DNA of 64,000 bases from Rhodospirillaceae bacterium (GTDB lineage Bacteria > Pseudomonadota > Alphaproteobacteria > UBA828), in NCBI GenBank assembly GCA_002728135.1, contig PBVE01000023.1:248001-312000 (forward strand). Direction: 5' to 3'. The notes below the pieces were generated by a model. That model made no database searches. It saw nothing but the letters and a program-made list of their open reading frames with translations, and was not told the DNA's origin. Position numbers and translations under genes: made by a program. Each line of letters starts with the position of its first letter. The stretch's first letter is position 1. Positions 16,927-26,109 of this stretch are shown one piece after another.

Positions 16927-18310
16927 GCATCTCCTGTTTCGTAGTTTGTATCTTGAAAAGGGATGGAAGTTCGGTAATTTGATTAATAGATTTAATCTTT
17001 ACACCAGATATTCCAGTTAGTTTTTTATCAGTTGTTCTAGATGGAACGATTGCATTTATAAACCCAAGCTTTTTGGCTTCTTTTAAGCGGGTGGAGCTTT
17101 GGGCTATAGGTCTAATCTCCCCAGAAAGACCTATCTCACCAAAAACTACAGTTTCTGGATTAAGTGGCACACTATTTATTGATGACATAATTGCAGCTGC
17201 TATTGCTAAATCTGCGGCGGGTTCTTTGATCTTTAAGCCTCCAACAACATTCAGGTAAATATCATTTGTTAAGAAGGAATGACCAGTATTACGCTCTAAA
17301 ACAGCAAGTATCATTGAAAGACGATTAGAGTCCCAACCTAGTACAGCTCTTCTTGGATTCCCGGCCCCCCCTGGTGAAACAAGTGCTTGTATTTCCATTA
17401 ATACTGGCCTAGTTCCTTCTATTCCTGCAAAAACTACAGTTCCATAAGGAGGAGCTTTCAATCCATTCAGAAACACTGAAGATGGGTTTTTTACTTCGGT
17501 TAATCCTTGGCTCGTCATCTCAAAAACACCAATCTCGTCTGCTGGACCAAAACGATTCTTGATTGATCTAACAATTCTAAACTGGTGACCTCGATCTCCC
17601 TCAAAGTAAAGAACTGTGTCAACCATATGTTCCAATATTCTTGGCCCGGCAATTTGCCCGTCTTTAGTAACGTGCCCAACGAGTAAAATTACAGTACCAG
17701 ATTCTTTCCCATATCTAATAAACTCTTGTGCAGCTGCTCTTACTTGGCTAACACTACCTGGACTTGCATCAAGGGTATCCAAATACATCGTTTGTATTGA
17801 ATCAATTACTACTACTTCAGTTGGATTTGCTTTAAGGCTAGAAAGTATATTTCTTACATCAGTAGCTGTCGCTAGTTTTACCGAGGATTCATCAAGATTT
17901 AGTCTTTTAGCTCTCAGACGAATTTGTTCCTTCCCTTCCTCCCCTGAAACGTAAATTACAGATTTATTAAATTTTGAGACTGCCGCTATTGCTTGAAGTA
18001 ATAGTGTAGATTTTCCAATGCCAGGATCACCAGCAACTAAAATTGCAGAGCCAGGCACCAGTCCACCTCCGAATACTCTATCGAGTTCCTGAATCTCTGT
18101 GAAAAACCTTTCCTGCTTATCCGATGTGATTCTTAAATCGGAGATTTCAATTTTTTTCCCTTCACGTTCACCAAGCCCTTTGGGAGGTTTTTCAGAAATA
18201 ATTTCTTCAACCAATGTATTCCAACCATCACATGAATCACATCGGCCAGTCCATTGATGATAGGAACTTCCACAAGATTGACATACAAAGTTCTGTTTAT
18301 TTTTTGCCAA
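16919..18310 (-). CDS. radA: DNA repair protein RadA
   Basis: RadA is a RecA-like ATPase and helicase that promotes branch migration in recombinational repair. The domain order is complete: N-terminal C4 zinc finger (CQSC...CDSC), Walker A GDPGIGKST, the RadA motif KNRFG, and a C-terminal Lon-protease-like domain (from about residue 290) with FGEIGLSGEIR. Length of 463 is typical. The start is TTG with GGAG 7 bases upstream; no ATG is close. It overlaps cvpA by 8 bases at its end and is separated from the ABC ATPase gene upstream by 47 bases. Confidence 0.96.
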   Translation of the reverse strand: MAKNKQNFVCQSCGSSYHQWTGRCDSCDGWNTLVEEIISEKPPKGLGEREGKKIEISDLRITSDKQERFFTEIQELDRVFGGGLVPGSAILVAGDPGIGKSTLLLQAIAAVSKFNKSVIYVSGEEGKEQIRLRAKRLNLDESSVKLATATDVRNILSSLKANPTEVVVIDSIQTMYLDTLDASPGSVSQVRAAAQEFIRYGKESGTVILLVGHVTKDGQIAGPRILEHMVDTVLYFEGDRGHQFRIVRSIKNRFGPADEIGVFEMTSQGLTEVKNPSSVFLNGLKAPPYGTVVFAGIEGTRPVLMEIQALVSPGGAGNPRRAVLGWDSNRLSMILAVLERNTGHSFLTNDIYLNVVGGLKIKEPAADLAIAAAIMSSINSVPLNPETVVFGEIGLSGEIRPIAQSSTRLKEAKKLGFINAIVPSRTTDKKLTGISGVKIKSINQITELPSLFKIQTTKQEMHD

Positions 18311-18357
18311 GGCTATACTCCAAACTGGTTAACCCTCCAATTTCAGGATAAATAGGG

Positions 18358-19152
18358 TTAAGTATTTGTAGTTAAAGTTTTAATTGGGCCTTCGGCTCGG
18401 CCATTAACAAATTGATCTACATATTCATTATTACTAGTTTCGAGGTTATCAACTGATCCGTCCCAAATTATTTTTCCTTTATATATCATTGCAATTCTAT
18501 CAGCAATTTTTCGAGCACTAGCCATGTCGTGAGTAATACTAAGCGTTGTGGTCCCCGTTTCCTTTGATATTTTTATTATTAAGTCATTAATTACATCAGC
18601 CATTATAGGATCAAGACCAGTTGTGGGCTCATCAAAAAAAATTATCTCTGGTTCTGTAGCAATCGCTCGAGCAAGGGCCACCCTTTTTTGCATGCCTCCA
18701 GATAGTTCAGAGTGATAAAGATTACCAACATCAGAACTCAATCCTACGGAAGATAGTTTTTCGTATGCTATTTCACGGGCTTCTTTTTTGCCAACTTTTT
18801 TACCTTGAATTAATCCAAATGCCACGTTTTCCCAGACAGGAATGCTGTCAAAAAGAGCCGCACCTTGGAATAACATTCCAAATTTTTGTATTAATTTTTC
18901 ACGATCTCTAAATTTCATACTAGTTATTTCTTGCCCTTCAACATGTACTGAACCTGATTCTGGTTTCATCAAACCGAGAATACATTTGAGCATTACTGAT
19001 TTTCCTGTTCCAGATCCACCTATGACGACTAGTGACTCACCTTTATTGACGTCTAAGTTTAAATCATTAAGAACTATTTTATTACCAAAGGTCTTAGATA
19101 GACCTTTTATCGAGAGCTTAATCGAGTTATTTTTCTCAGAGCTTTTTGTCAT
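18358..19152 (-). CDS. MlaF-like ABC transporter ATP-binding protein
   Basis: ATPase of an Mla-type ABC system that moves phospholipids between inner and outer membrane. The sequence has Walker A GGSGTGKS, the ABC signature LSGGMQKR and Walker B EIIFFDEPTTGLDP, followed by the H-loop SITHDM. The order MlaE-MlaF with a 4-base ATGA overlap shows that the two are translated together. The MCE-domain partner MlaD and the periplasmic carrier MlaC are not in the window. Length is 264 residues. It fits the family better than generic importers, because of its partner and of motif spacing. Confidence 0.9.
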   Translation of the reverse strand: MTKSSEKNNSIKLSIKGLSKTFGNKIVLNDLNLDVNKGESLVVIGGSGTGKSVMLKCILGLMKPESGSVHVEGQEITSMKFRDREKLIQKFGMLFQGAALFDSIPVWENVAFGLIQGKKVGKKEAREIAYEKLSSVGLSSDVGNLYHSELSGGMQKRVALARAIATEPEIIFFDEPTTGLDPIMADVINDLIIKISKETGTTTLSITHDMASARKIADRIAMIYKGKIIWDGSVDNLETSNNEYVDQFVNGRAEGPIKTLTTNT

Positions 19153-19934
19153 TGGGAGAAAAATGCTTCCGTAATAATATAGTTGAAGATTAAAACAAGT
19201 ATTGCTCCAGAAACTACAGCATTTGTCGTAGCTGAACCAACACCCTGAGCACCTCCACGACTATGATAACCATGATAGCAGCCCATAAGGGTGATAAGAA
19301 AGCCAAAGACAGCTGCCTTCACTAGGCCGGATACTACATCCATAGTTTGTAGGAATTCAAAAGTATTTGTTATGTATGCATCAGAGTTAAATCCAAGTTT
19401 GTATACGCTAACTAAATACCCCCCTAATACACCTATTATATCCGCAACAATTACAAGTAACGGAAGAGTAATTGTACCAGCTATTAATCTGGGGGCTATA
19501 AGGTATTTGAAGGGGTTTGTTGACAAAGTTGTAAGGGCGTCTATTTGCTCTGTTACTCTCATTGTTCCTATTTCTGCTGCCATGGCTGCACCAACTCTGC
19601 CTGCTACCATTAGTCCAGCAAGTACTGGACCTAATTCTCTAGTTATAGAAAGAACCACAACAGCAGGTATTGCACTTTCAGCAGCAAATCTAGAAAAACC
19701 TGTATAACTCTGTAATGCTAGAACCATACCTGCGAAAATACCTGTGAGGCCTACAACAGGAAGAGAATAATATCCAACCTCTGCCATCTGTCTGACAATT
19801 AGCATGGGGTAAAAACGTGGGCGGAAACAATGAGATATACTTATTGCAGTAAAAATTGAAATACGACCTATTGTTTCCAATAAATTAAAAAACCCACGAC
19901 CAAGAGTTGCAGCTGGATTATTATAAATATTCAT
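19149..19934 (-). CDS. MlaE-like ABC transporter permease
   Basis: Permease of the Mla-type lipid ABC transporter. It has an N-terminal amphipathic region and five or so membrane helices with the family signatures ITRELGPVLAGLMVAGRVGAA-like in the middle and EIGTMRVTEQIDAL, which is the coupling segment. The start is the ATG at 19934, two codons after a possible TTG; the ATG follows the alr stop by only a few bases and has no ribosome site, so it is probably coupled to alr. Length is 261 residues. It overlaps the ATPase gene by 4 bases. The Alr-MlaE-MlaF order is usual in alphaproteobacteria. Confidence 0.92.
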   Translation of the reverse strand: MNIYNNPAATLGRGFFNLLETIGRISIFTAISISHCFRPRFYPMLIVRQMAEVGYYSLPVVGLTGIFAGMVLALQSYTGFSRFAAESAIPAVVVLSITRELGPVLAGLMVAGRVGAAMAAEIGTMRVTEQIDALTTLSTNPFKYLIAPRLIAGTITLPLLVIVADIIGVLGGYLVSVYKLGFNSDAYITNTFEFLQTMDVVSGLVKAAVFGFLITLMGCYHGYHSRGGAQGVGSATTNAVVSGAILVLIFNYIITEAFFSQ

Positions 19935-19938
19935 CAAT

Positions 19939-21072
19939 TTAGAGCCAAATACGTTTATAACGTTTACCTAGGGAGGTAAGGATCTCGTATCCGATTGTTC
20001 CCGAGTCTTGGGCTAACTTGTCGACAGAATAATTAGGGCCAATAACATCAACAATTGACCCTACATGAGAGTCTTTCTCTGGAACATCTGTTATGTCTAA
20101 TGTGATTAAATCCATCGAAATACGGCCAACAACTGGTATACGAAAATCTCTAATATAGACTTGGGCAGAACCACTGGCTGCCCTAAAATACCCGTCAGCG
20201 TAACCTAATCCTATAGTGGCAATTCTTCCGGGTTTTTTAACCGTGTAGGTTCCACCATAACCAACGGTCTGATTAGTGTCAACGCGTTGTACTTGGAGTA
20301 TTTTTGCTTGTAAACGAACAACATCTTTCATTATATTTTTTTGATCTAGCTGTGGATTAATACCGTATATTGATGCTCCAGGTCTAGTAATATCGAAGTG
20401 ATACTCTTTACCAAGAAATATTCCAGAAGAATTGGCTAAGCTCCAATTTAAATAAGTATCAAATTGTGTATTCATCCATAATCTTAAGTGATTAAAGTGA
20501 GTTAGCTGTTCATAATTTGTCGAGTGGTTAACAATGTCAGAACAAGCAAGGTGACTCATTATACCAGAAATATTTAGGTTATTAACAATTGTTGGATTAT
20601 TCCTAATTTTTTCTAATTCCTGTTTTGGTATACCTAGTCTTGTCATCCCAGTATCAAAATGAAGCCAAGCCTTTGATTTTTTGGTTTCTAATCGTGCTTC
20701 ATTGTTTATTTTTAAGGCTTTACGCCAGATTTCGATCTGCCCTAAGTGGTTTAGGACGGGTGTTATATTATTCTCCAGACATACTTCTGCTTCTTCTAAT
20801 GTATTATTCCCGAAAACCACATAAACTTCTGCTTGTTTAGTTAAGTATCTTGCATTAAGAGCCTCCTCTATTGTTGCCACAAAAAATGTATTACAACCAA
20901 CTGTAATTAATAGAGGAATAATTTTATTTGCACCAAGACCATATGCGTCAGACTTTACAACCGCAGCAGTAGCAGCTGGCATACTTTTTAAATTCAAAGT
21001 TTGCCAATTATCTTTTATAGACACTGAGTCTATAAACAAGGTTGTGTTTTGTATCCCCTCTGTTTGGGGCAT
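19939..21072 (-). CDS. alr: alanine racemase
   Basis: PLP enzyme that makes D-alanine for peptidoglycan. The PLP lysine is Lys40 in VVKSDAYGLGA, and the second catalytic base Tyr lies in VGYGGTY near residue 272. The barrel domain covers residues up to about 245 and the C-terminal beta domain has GRISMDLITLD. The 377-residue length is normal. It is 19 bases downstream of dnaB and just upstream of mlaE on the same strand. The presence of a single alr here fits the biosynthetic type, but a second copy elsewhere cannot be excluded. Confidence 0.96.
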   Translation of the reverse strand: MPQTEGIQNTTLFIDSVSIKDNWQTLNLKSMPAATAAVVKSDAYGLGANKIIPLLITVGCNTFFVATIEEALNARYLTKQAEVYVVFGNNTLEEAEVCLENNITPVLNHLGQIEIWRKALKINNEARLETKKSKAWLHFDTGMTRLGIPKQELEKIRNNPTIVNNLNISGIMSHLACSDIVNHSTNYEQLTHFNHLRLWMNTQFDTYLNWSLANSSGIFLGKEYHFDITRPGASIYGINPQLDQKNIMKDVVRLQAKILQVQRVDTNQTVGYGGTYTVKKPGRIATIGLGYADGYFRAASGSAQVYIRDFRIPVVGRISMDLITLDITDVPEKDSHVGSIVDVIGPNYSVDKLAQDSGTIGYEILTSLGKRYKRIWL

Positions 21073-21091
21073 CGGGCTACTCTATTGAAAA

Positions 21092-22591
21092 TTAATTATG
21101 TTGTGTGGATGCATCGTGCTGTGTGTCTAGATCTGCAAATTGTGTCAAGAATTCATTGAAATATAGAGAAACTTTTCCAGTCGGACCGTGTCTTTGTTTG
21201 GCGACTATGGTCTCTGCTACGTTGTGAACACGAGCCATTTGTTCTTGCCACTCTTGGTGTTCTATAGTGCCTTCGGTAGGTTGCTGCCGAGCTAGGTAAT
21301 ATTGTTCTCGATATACAAACATAACAACATCAGCATCTTGTTCTATAGAGCCTGACTCTCGAAGATCAGAAAGTTGTGGTCTTTTATCTTCTCTCTGTTC
21401 AACTGCTCGGGACAATTGAGAAAGTGCAACAACCGGAACGTTCAACTCTTTAGCCAGTGCTTTGAGACCCATTGTTATTTCTGTAACTTCTTGCACTCTG
21501 TTATTTAAACGTCTACTTGAAGTTGGCCTCATTAGTTGGAGATAGTCTACTATGATTAGATCAAGCCCATTCTGCCTTTTTAGCCTTCTAGATCTAGCCC
21601 TTAGACTGGGAACAGTTAATTCAGGTGTGTCATCAATATAAAACGGTAGAGCCTCAATTTCTTGACTGGCTTGCACGATTTTTCCAAAATCATCATTACT
21701 TACCTCGCCCCGTCTTAATTTTTCTGAAGACACTCCTGTTTTTTCAGCAAGTATACGAGTCGCTAGTTGTTCTGCTGACATTTCCAAACTAAAAAAACCG
21801 ACACGGGCACCATTGACAACTTTATTAATATCATTTTTGTTTGGCTCTTCTTTAAAACTTTTTGCTGCATTATAACCTAAATTTGTTGCCAGTGCTGTTT
21901 TACCCATCCCAGGTCTACCAGCAATTATTACAAGGTCAGAAGGATGAAATCCTCCTAAAAGTTTATCTAAGTCAGTTAGGCCTGTTGGAACTCCAACCAT
22001 ATTTCCATCACGCTTGTATGCTGATTCAATTCGGTTTACAGCTCTAGAAAGAGAACTACTAAAGGTTTGGAACCCACCTTCGCTATCCCCTTCTTCTGCA
22101 AGTTTGTAGAGTTTTTGTTCTGCAGCTTCAATTTGTATGGAGGCTGTCTCTTCAACTGATCCATCAAAGGCTTCATTAACTACTTCTTCCCCAATCGTTA
22201 CTAAAGCTCGACGAAGAGCTAGATCATGAATAATACGTCCGTAATTTTCAGAATTAATAATTGTTATAGCTGATCCAGCGAGTCGAGCTAGATATTTTGA
22301 ACCGCCAACATTAGCCAGATCATCATCCTTATCAAAAAAATGTTTAAGAGTTACTGGACTGGCTATCTGCCCTCTATCGATAATTGTTCGAATTGCTTCA
22401 AATATGCGTCCATGAACAGGTAAAAAGAAATGATGGCCATTTAGAAACCCTGATACCTGATTTGCTGCTTCGTTATTTACAAGGATAGCACCTAAAAGTG
22501 CTTGCTCTACCTCAAGATTACTAGGAAGAGAACGGTAATCCTCATTGGTTGCCTCTTCTACAATGGGGGCATTATCTAATTTTGTTTGCAT
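21092..22591 (-). CDS. dnaB: replicative DNA helicase
   Basis: DnaB is the hexameric helicase that unwinds DNA ahead of the fork. The N-terminal helical domain starts at LPSNLEVEQALLGAIL; the C-terminal RecA-like domain holds Walker A GRPGMGKTA, Walker B LIIVDYLQLM and the arginine-finger region. Length is 499 residues. No intein is present. The start is uncertain by two codons: ATG 22597 or ATG 22591. I chose 22591 because TATAAT ends exactly 7 bases before it and no ribosome site is visible, which suggests a leaderless message. Confidence 0.96.
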   Translation of the reverse strand: MQTKLDNAPIVEEATNEDYRSLPSNLEVEQALLGAILVNNEAANQVSGFLNGHHFFLPVHGRIFEAIRTIIDRGQIASPVTLKHFFDKDDDLANVGGSKYLARLAGSAITIINSENYGRIIHDLALRRALVTIGEEVVNEAFDGSVEETASIQIEAAEQKLYKLAEEGDSEGGFQTFSSSLSRAVNRIESAYKRDGNMVGVPTGLTDLDKLLGGFHPSDLVIIAGRPGMGKTALATNLGYNAAKSFKEEPNKNDINKVVNGARVGFFSLEMSAEQLATRILAEKTGVSSEKLRRGEVSNDDFGKIVQASQEIEALPFYIDDTPELTVPSLRARSRRLKRQNGLDLIIVDYLQLMRPTSSRRLNNRVQEVTEITMGLKALAKELNVPVVALSQLSRAVEQREDKRPQLSDLRESGSIEQDADVVMFVYREQYYLARQQPTEGTIEHQEWQEQMARVHNVAETIVAKQRHGPTGKVSLYFNEFLTQFADLDTQHDASTQHN

Positions 22592-22598
22592 TGCCATG

Positions 22599-22604
22599 AT
22601 TATA
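22599..22604 (-). promoter_or_regulatory. TATAAT box 7 bases before a dnaB ATG
   Basis: A perfect -10 consensus on the minus strand. Transcription would begin about 7-8 bases downstream, at the A of the ATG at 22591, so the mRNA may have no leader. No convincing -35 box is visible 16-18 bases upstream, which keeps confidence modest. The same arrangement occurs before lptF (41136-41141). Confidence 0.4.
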
Positions 22605-22787
22605 TGTTTTAGCGCGGTAGAGCAGCTTCGAAAAGTATATGAATCGTATGTTTGAAATTTTGTGCAACAATAATATTAAAATAATTACCTTAATAATGGG
22701 GATAACTCTATTAAGTGTATTGGTTTAATGAATTATTTGTTTTGTGTATTAGCTAATTAATTGTTAGTAACTTTATTGAGTTTAATA

Positions 22788-22806
22788 AAACTAGCAATGC
22801 TAGTTT
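22788..22806 (-). terminator. hairpin after cfa, possible terminator
   Basis: AAACTAGC and GCTAGTTT form an 8-bp perfect stem with a 3-base loop, 23 bases past the cfa stop codon. On the minus strand the stem is followed by TATT, a weak U-tract, so termination may be partial. The stem is symmetric and could also act from the other side, but no plus-strand gene ends here. Confidence 0.45.
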
Positions 22807-22828
22807 ATATAATTGCTTGTTACCATTA

Positions 22829-24046
22829 TCAATTTATTTGGTGTTTACGTTCCCAATCAACCATGTATTCGCGTGTTAAAGGAGCGGCTTCTTGATTACG
22901 GGAGATTTGTAGTTGAGCAACCATATGGTCTTGGCGTCGAAATGCCATTTCTGAACCTGCTAGATAAAATTCCCACATTCGGCAAAAGCGCTCATCATAT
23001 ATTTCTTTTATTTTTTCCCTGTTTGCTGAGAAATTTCGTGCCCAATGTCTAAGAGTTTCTGCGTAGTGAAGGCGTAACATTTCTACATCTAAAACCTTTA
23101 ATCCAGTTTGTTCTAACGCAGCGAAGACTTCTGACATTGAAGGACAGTAACCACCAGGGAAGATATATTTTCGTAACCAAGGGTTAGTAACACTTGGGCC
23201 GTCCCATCGAGCTATAGTATGAATAACTGCTATACCATCATCCTTAAGGAGAGACTTAAGTTTATCAAAGAATTCACCATAGTGTTTTACGCCTACATGC
23301 TCAAACATTCCTACTGACACAATTCTATCGTAAGGACCCTTATCTTCACGATAATCTCGAAGAAAGAATTGGACATTTTTATCTATCCCGAGCTGCTTTG
23401 CCCTGTTTTGAGCATATTTTTGTTGTTCTACTGAAAGTGTTAGCCCGGTTACATTTGCACCGGTTTCTTGATGTAGGTATATGCCGAGTCCTCCCCAACC
23501 TGATCCTATGTCGAGAGTCTTTAATCCAGGTTCATTAAGAACTAACTTTGAGGCTAAGTGTCGTTTTTTTGCCTGTTGAGCTTGTTCTAAACTGCTATTC
23601 GGTGAGTCAAAATATGCACATGAATACTGACGATCTGGATCAAGAAATAAATCAAACAACTCGTCGGATAAGTCATAATGATGAGCTACATTCTTGCGTG
23701 CTATACCTAAAGGGTTATGTTGCTGTATGGGTCTTAAAATTCTAGCTATTCGATTCCTAACACGCATTATTTTCAGATCATCAAGTTTATGTAAATTTGC
23801 TCCCACTAGGTCGAGTAGGTCATGAATATTTGCTCCATCCTCTATCGTTAGAGATCCTTCCATATAGGCCTCACCAACAGCAAGCCTAGGATTAAAAAAT
23901 ATTTTTCTGTTAAGTGAATGATTATGAAGACGAATTGTCACTAATGGGCCGTCCTCACCTTTATATTCGTGACTTTTCCCACTGTGATCTATTACCCTGA
24001 GGGTCCCGAATTGCATTAACTTTTTAAGAAGTAGTCCTAATAGCAT
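22829..24046 (-). CDS. cfa: cyclopropane-fatty-acyl-phospholipid synthase
   Basis: Adds a methylene from S-adenosylmethionine across the double bond of membrane lipid acyl chains. The SAM site is visible as LDIGSGWGGLGIY near residue 176, followed by the conserved VGMFEHVG and a tail of Tyr/Trp-rich motifs (HYAETLRHWARNF). The N-terminal lipid-binding domain (residues 1-120) is present, so the 405-residue protein is full length. It lies between dnaB and rplI, not cotranscribed with either in an obvious way. The hairpin at 22788-22806 may end its transcript. A methyltransferase of the related tuberculostearic type is less likely. Confidence 0.92.
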   Translation of the reverse strand: MLLGLLLKKLMQFGTLRVIDHSGKSHEYKGEDGPLVTIRLHNHSLNRKIFFNPRLAVGEAYMEGSLTIEDGANIHDLLDLVGANLHKLDDLKIMRVRNRIARILRPIQQHNPLGIARKNVAHHYDLSDELFDLFLDPDRQYSCAYFDSPNSSLEQAQQAKKRHLASKLVLNEPGLKTLDIGSGWGGLGIYLHQETGANVTGLTLSVEQQKYAQNRAKQLGIDKNVQFFLRDYREDKGPYDRIVSVGMFEHVGVKHYGEFFDKLKSLLKDDGIAVIHTIARWDGPSVTNPWLRKYIFPGGYCPSMSEVFAALEQTGLKVLDVEMLRLHYAETLRHWARNFSANREKIKEIYDERFCRMWEFYLAGSEMAFRRQDHMVAQLQISRNQEAAPLTREYMVDWERKHQIN

Positions 24047-24086
24047 TATTAAGAATTCCTCAGGCTATCTTGCAATAGAGAAATAT

Positions 24087-24773
24087 CTATTTTGGGTCAT
24101 GAGTTTGGCTGGGTGCTCCGTCGGTTTCACTGATTGATTCTTCATGAGCTCCATTTACATTTATTTTATTTTCATTTTGCTCTAAATTTTGATTATCGGA
24201 AAGCTTTTCTTCAGCATCTGCAGCTATTTGTTCATTATCAAAAATTTCTTTGTCTACAATATTATTTTGTTTCTCATTTTCTAGTTCTGAAGTAACAGTA
24301 CCCCCCTTAATTTGAATTTCTGCTTCTTCTTTAGATCGTGCTACATTTATTTTTACAGAAATAATTACTTCTGGGTGTAGAACTATGGATACATTATGAA
24401 GCCCTAGTGTCTTGATTGGTATATCTAACTTAATTTGTTGACGCTTTACAGAAACTCCTGTCTCACTGATGCTAGTAGAGATATCTCGGGCTGTTACAGA
24501 CCCGAAAAGCTGCATTGTATCACCAGCTTGTCTAATAAGAATAAAGTCTTTTCCATTTAATAATTTTGCTGCTGACTCAGCTATTCCTCGTTTGTCGTCG
24601 TTGATACGTTGTAATGCTTCTTTTTCCGTTTCAAAACGAGTTTTATTTTCAGATGTTGCTAGTAGAGCTTTTTTCTGGGGTAGCAAGAAATTTCGTGCAT
24701 ACCCATCTTTAACTCTCACAGTATCTCCCATTTGTCCTAATTTTTCTATGCGTTCAAGTAGGATAATTTCCAT
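24087..24773 (-). CDS. rplI: 50S ribosomal protein L9 with long acidic C-terminal tail
   Basis: L9 binds 23S rRNA and helps keep the reading frame. The N-terminal domain is clear (MEIILLERIEKLGQMGD, then VKDGYARNFLLPQ), followed by the long helix and the C-terminal domain up to about residue 147. Another 80 or so residues follow, rich in Glu, Asp, Asn and Gln and with no regular fold visible. The start is ATG 24773 with GGAG about 6-7 bases upstream; an upstream frame extension of 11 codons is not needed. It is the last gene of the rpsF-rpsR-DUF2232-rplI run, 10 bases after the DUF2232 gene. Confidence 0.95.
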   Translation of the reverse strand: MEIILLERIEKLGQMGDTVRVKDGYARNFLLPQKKALLATSENKTRFETEKEALQRINDDKRGIAESAAKLLNGKDFILIRQAGDTMQLFGSVTARDISTSISETGVSVKRQQIKLDIPIKTLGLHNVSIVLHPEVIISVKINVARSKEEAEIQIKGGTVTSELENEKQNNIVDKEIFDNEQIAADAEEKLSDNQNLEQNENKINVNGAHEESISETDGAPSQTHDPK

Positions 24774-24783
24774 TTTATATCTC

Positions 24784-25719
24784 CTAGGTTGAGTTTGCCG
24801 CCCCAAGCCGATCTCTTAGTTTAACCCATTGTTCAAAGAATCCAAGGATAGCGACTAGAAACATTGGCCATCCTCGAACAAACATAATTAAATAAAATAC
24901 GCCGATAAATAAAGGGCCTGGTGCCCAACCTTTGCAAAGTAAATGAATTACCATAAGTCCTACGAAGATAAAAGGAACAATTAAAACTTGAAATAAATTC
25001 CATCCAATTATTCCAGCTAGTCCATCGCTAATAAGTCCAATAACCAATGAGATAGCAAGCCCAAAAACGATCCAATATGGATTCTTTGCATACGCTAAAT
25101 TTAGATTAAAAACATAAATATTACTAAATCTTTTAAGGAGAGCTTGAGATATACCGAGGCTAATAAGTGTGATAGCAAGCCACCAAGCCGTCATTGTTCC
25201 TGGGGCTAATCTAGCAATCTGGGAAGCTAGATTCTTTATGGACTCCTCTGAGTTAAGATTGTTGGAAATCAGTGGTTCTAAAGCCATGTTTAATTGGCGT
25301 TCCACCATTCCTATAAATCCACCTTCAAGGCCTAAAGAACTCACAAAAATTAGAATTAGTAAAATAGAAGCATAACCTGTTATGTAGCTTATCAGTTTAC
25401 TGGCAGGTGCACGTGAGTATTGATTGTTTCCTTTGTTGCTAAAACTTTTTAGGTGTTTCGAGATTGCGAACGCTGGGACAGCTTCTGCTGCAACATAAAT
25501 GATCCCCCCTATAAAACCACAAATAGATGCAACTACTATAGTTGCGACTACAAGAGATATTATTGTTGTAGTAACTCCACTGCTTAAGCCAATTAGGAAT
25601 AAAGGAAGCATAGAGAAAGGGACTACTAACATAGCCAGAGGATGGCCTGTTGTTATTGCTGCAAATAGAAGTGCTGAGGTGAGGCCGGCTCCTATAGCAA
25701 TGAGATTCCTAGCGGGCAT
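24784..25719 (-). CDS. DUF2232 family membrane protein
   Basis: A 311-residue polytopic protein with about eight hydrophobic helices. It matches the YybS-like DUF2232 family by its place and its pattern: it lies between rpsR and rplI in many alphaproteobacteria, as here. The first helices (LTSALLFAAITTG and GVTTTIISLVVATIVVAS) and the last (GVFYLIMFVRGWPMFLVAILGFFEQW) are the best conserved parts I recognise. Its function is not known. AAGAG lies 7 bases before the ATG, 10 bases separate its end from rplI, and the gap to rpsR is 27 bases, so cotranscription is likely. Confidence 0.85.
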   Translation of the reverse strand: MPARNLIAIGAGLTSALLFAAITTGHPLAMLVVPFSMLPLFLIGLSSGVTTTIISLVVATIVVASICGFIGGIIYVAAEAVPAFAISKHLKSFSNKGNNQYSRAPASKLISYITGYASILLILIFVSSLGLEGGFIGMVERQLNMALEPLISNNLNSEESIKNLASQIARLAPGTMTAWWLAITLISLGISQALLKRFSNIYVFNLNLAYAKNPYWIVFGLAISLVIGLISDGLAGIIGWNLFQVLIVPFIFVGLMVIHLLCKGWAPGPLFIGVFYLIMFVRGWPMFLVAILGFFEQWVKLRDRLGAANST

Positions 25720-25746
25720 CTAAACTCTTAGCCGCCACCATTTGTT

Positions 25747-26088
25747 TTACTGCACTACATAAGGGAGGAGACCCAAATGGCGTGCTCTTTTAATTGCACG
25801 AGCTAGTTCCCTTTGTTTTTTTGCTGATACTGCCGTTATTCGACTTGGTACAATTTTACCCCGTTCAGATATAAATCTTTGTAGAACTTTGATATCCTTA
25901 TAGTCAATTTTGGGTGCATGTTCACCACTGAAAGGGCAGGATTTTTTCCTACGAAAAAAAGGACGGCGAGGAAAAGCTACCATTGGGACATTTTGACTCA
26001 ATGTATTTGATGTGCGCTGATTACCATATCTTTGGTTAGGGCGTTTATCGTAGTTGTCTTCTTCAGAAGAAATTACTTCATTTTCCAT
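25747..26088 (-). CDS. rpsR: 30S ribosomal protein S18 with N-terminal extension
   Basis: S18 is a small-subunit protein that binds next to S6. The conserved core starts at [12 protein letters not shown] (about residue 44) and runs through IDYKDIKVL and IVPSRIT to [10 protein letters not shown] at the C-terminus. About 40 residues, Asn/Arg-rich, precede it, which is unusual because E. coli S18 is 75 residues long. The 113-residue reading frame is used here; internal Met36 has no ribosome site, so the extended form seems real. It is 21 bases downstream of rpsF on the same strand. Confidence 0.95.
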   Translation of the reverse strand: MENEVISSEEDNYDKRPNQRYGNQRTSNTLSQNVPMVAFPRRPFFRRKKSCPFSGEHAPKIDYKDIKVLQRFISERGKIVPSRITAVSAKKQRELARAIKRARHLGLLPYVVQ

Positions 26089-26109
26089 TTTTTGCTCTAT
26101 TGGTTACCT

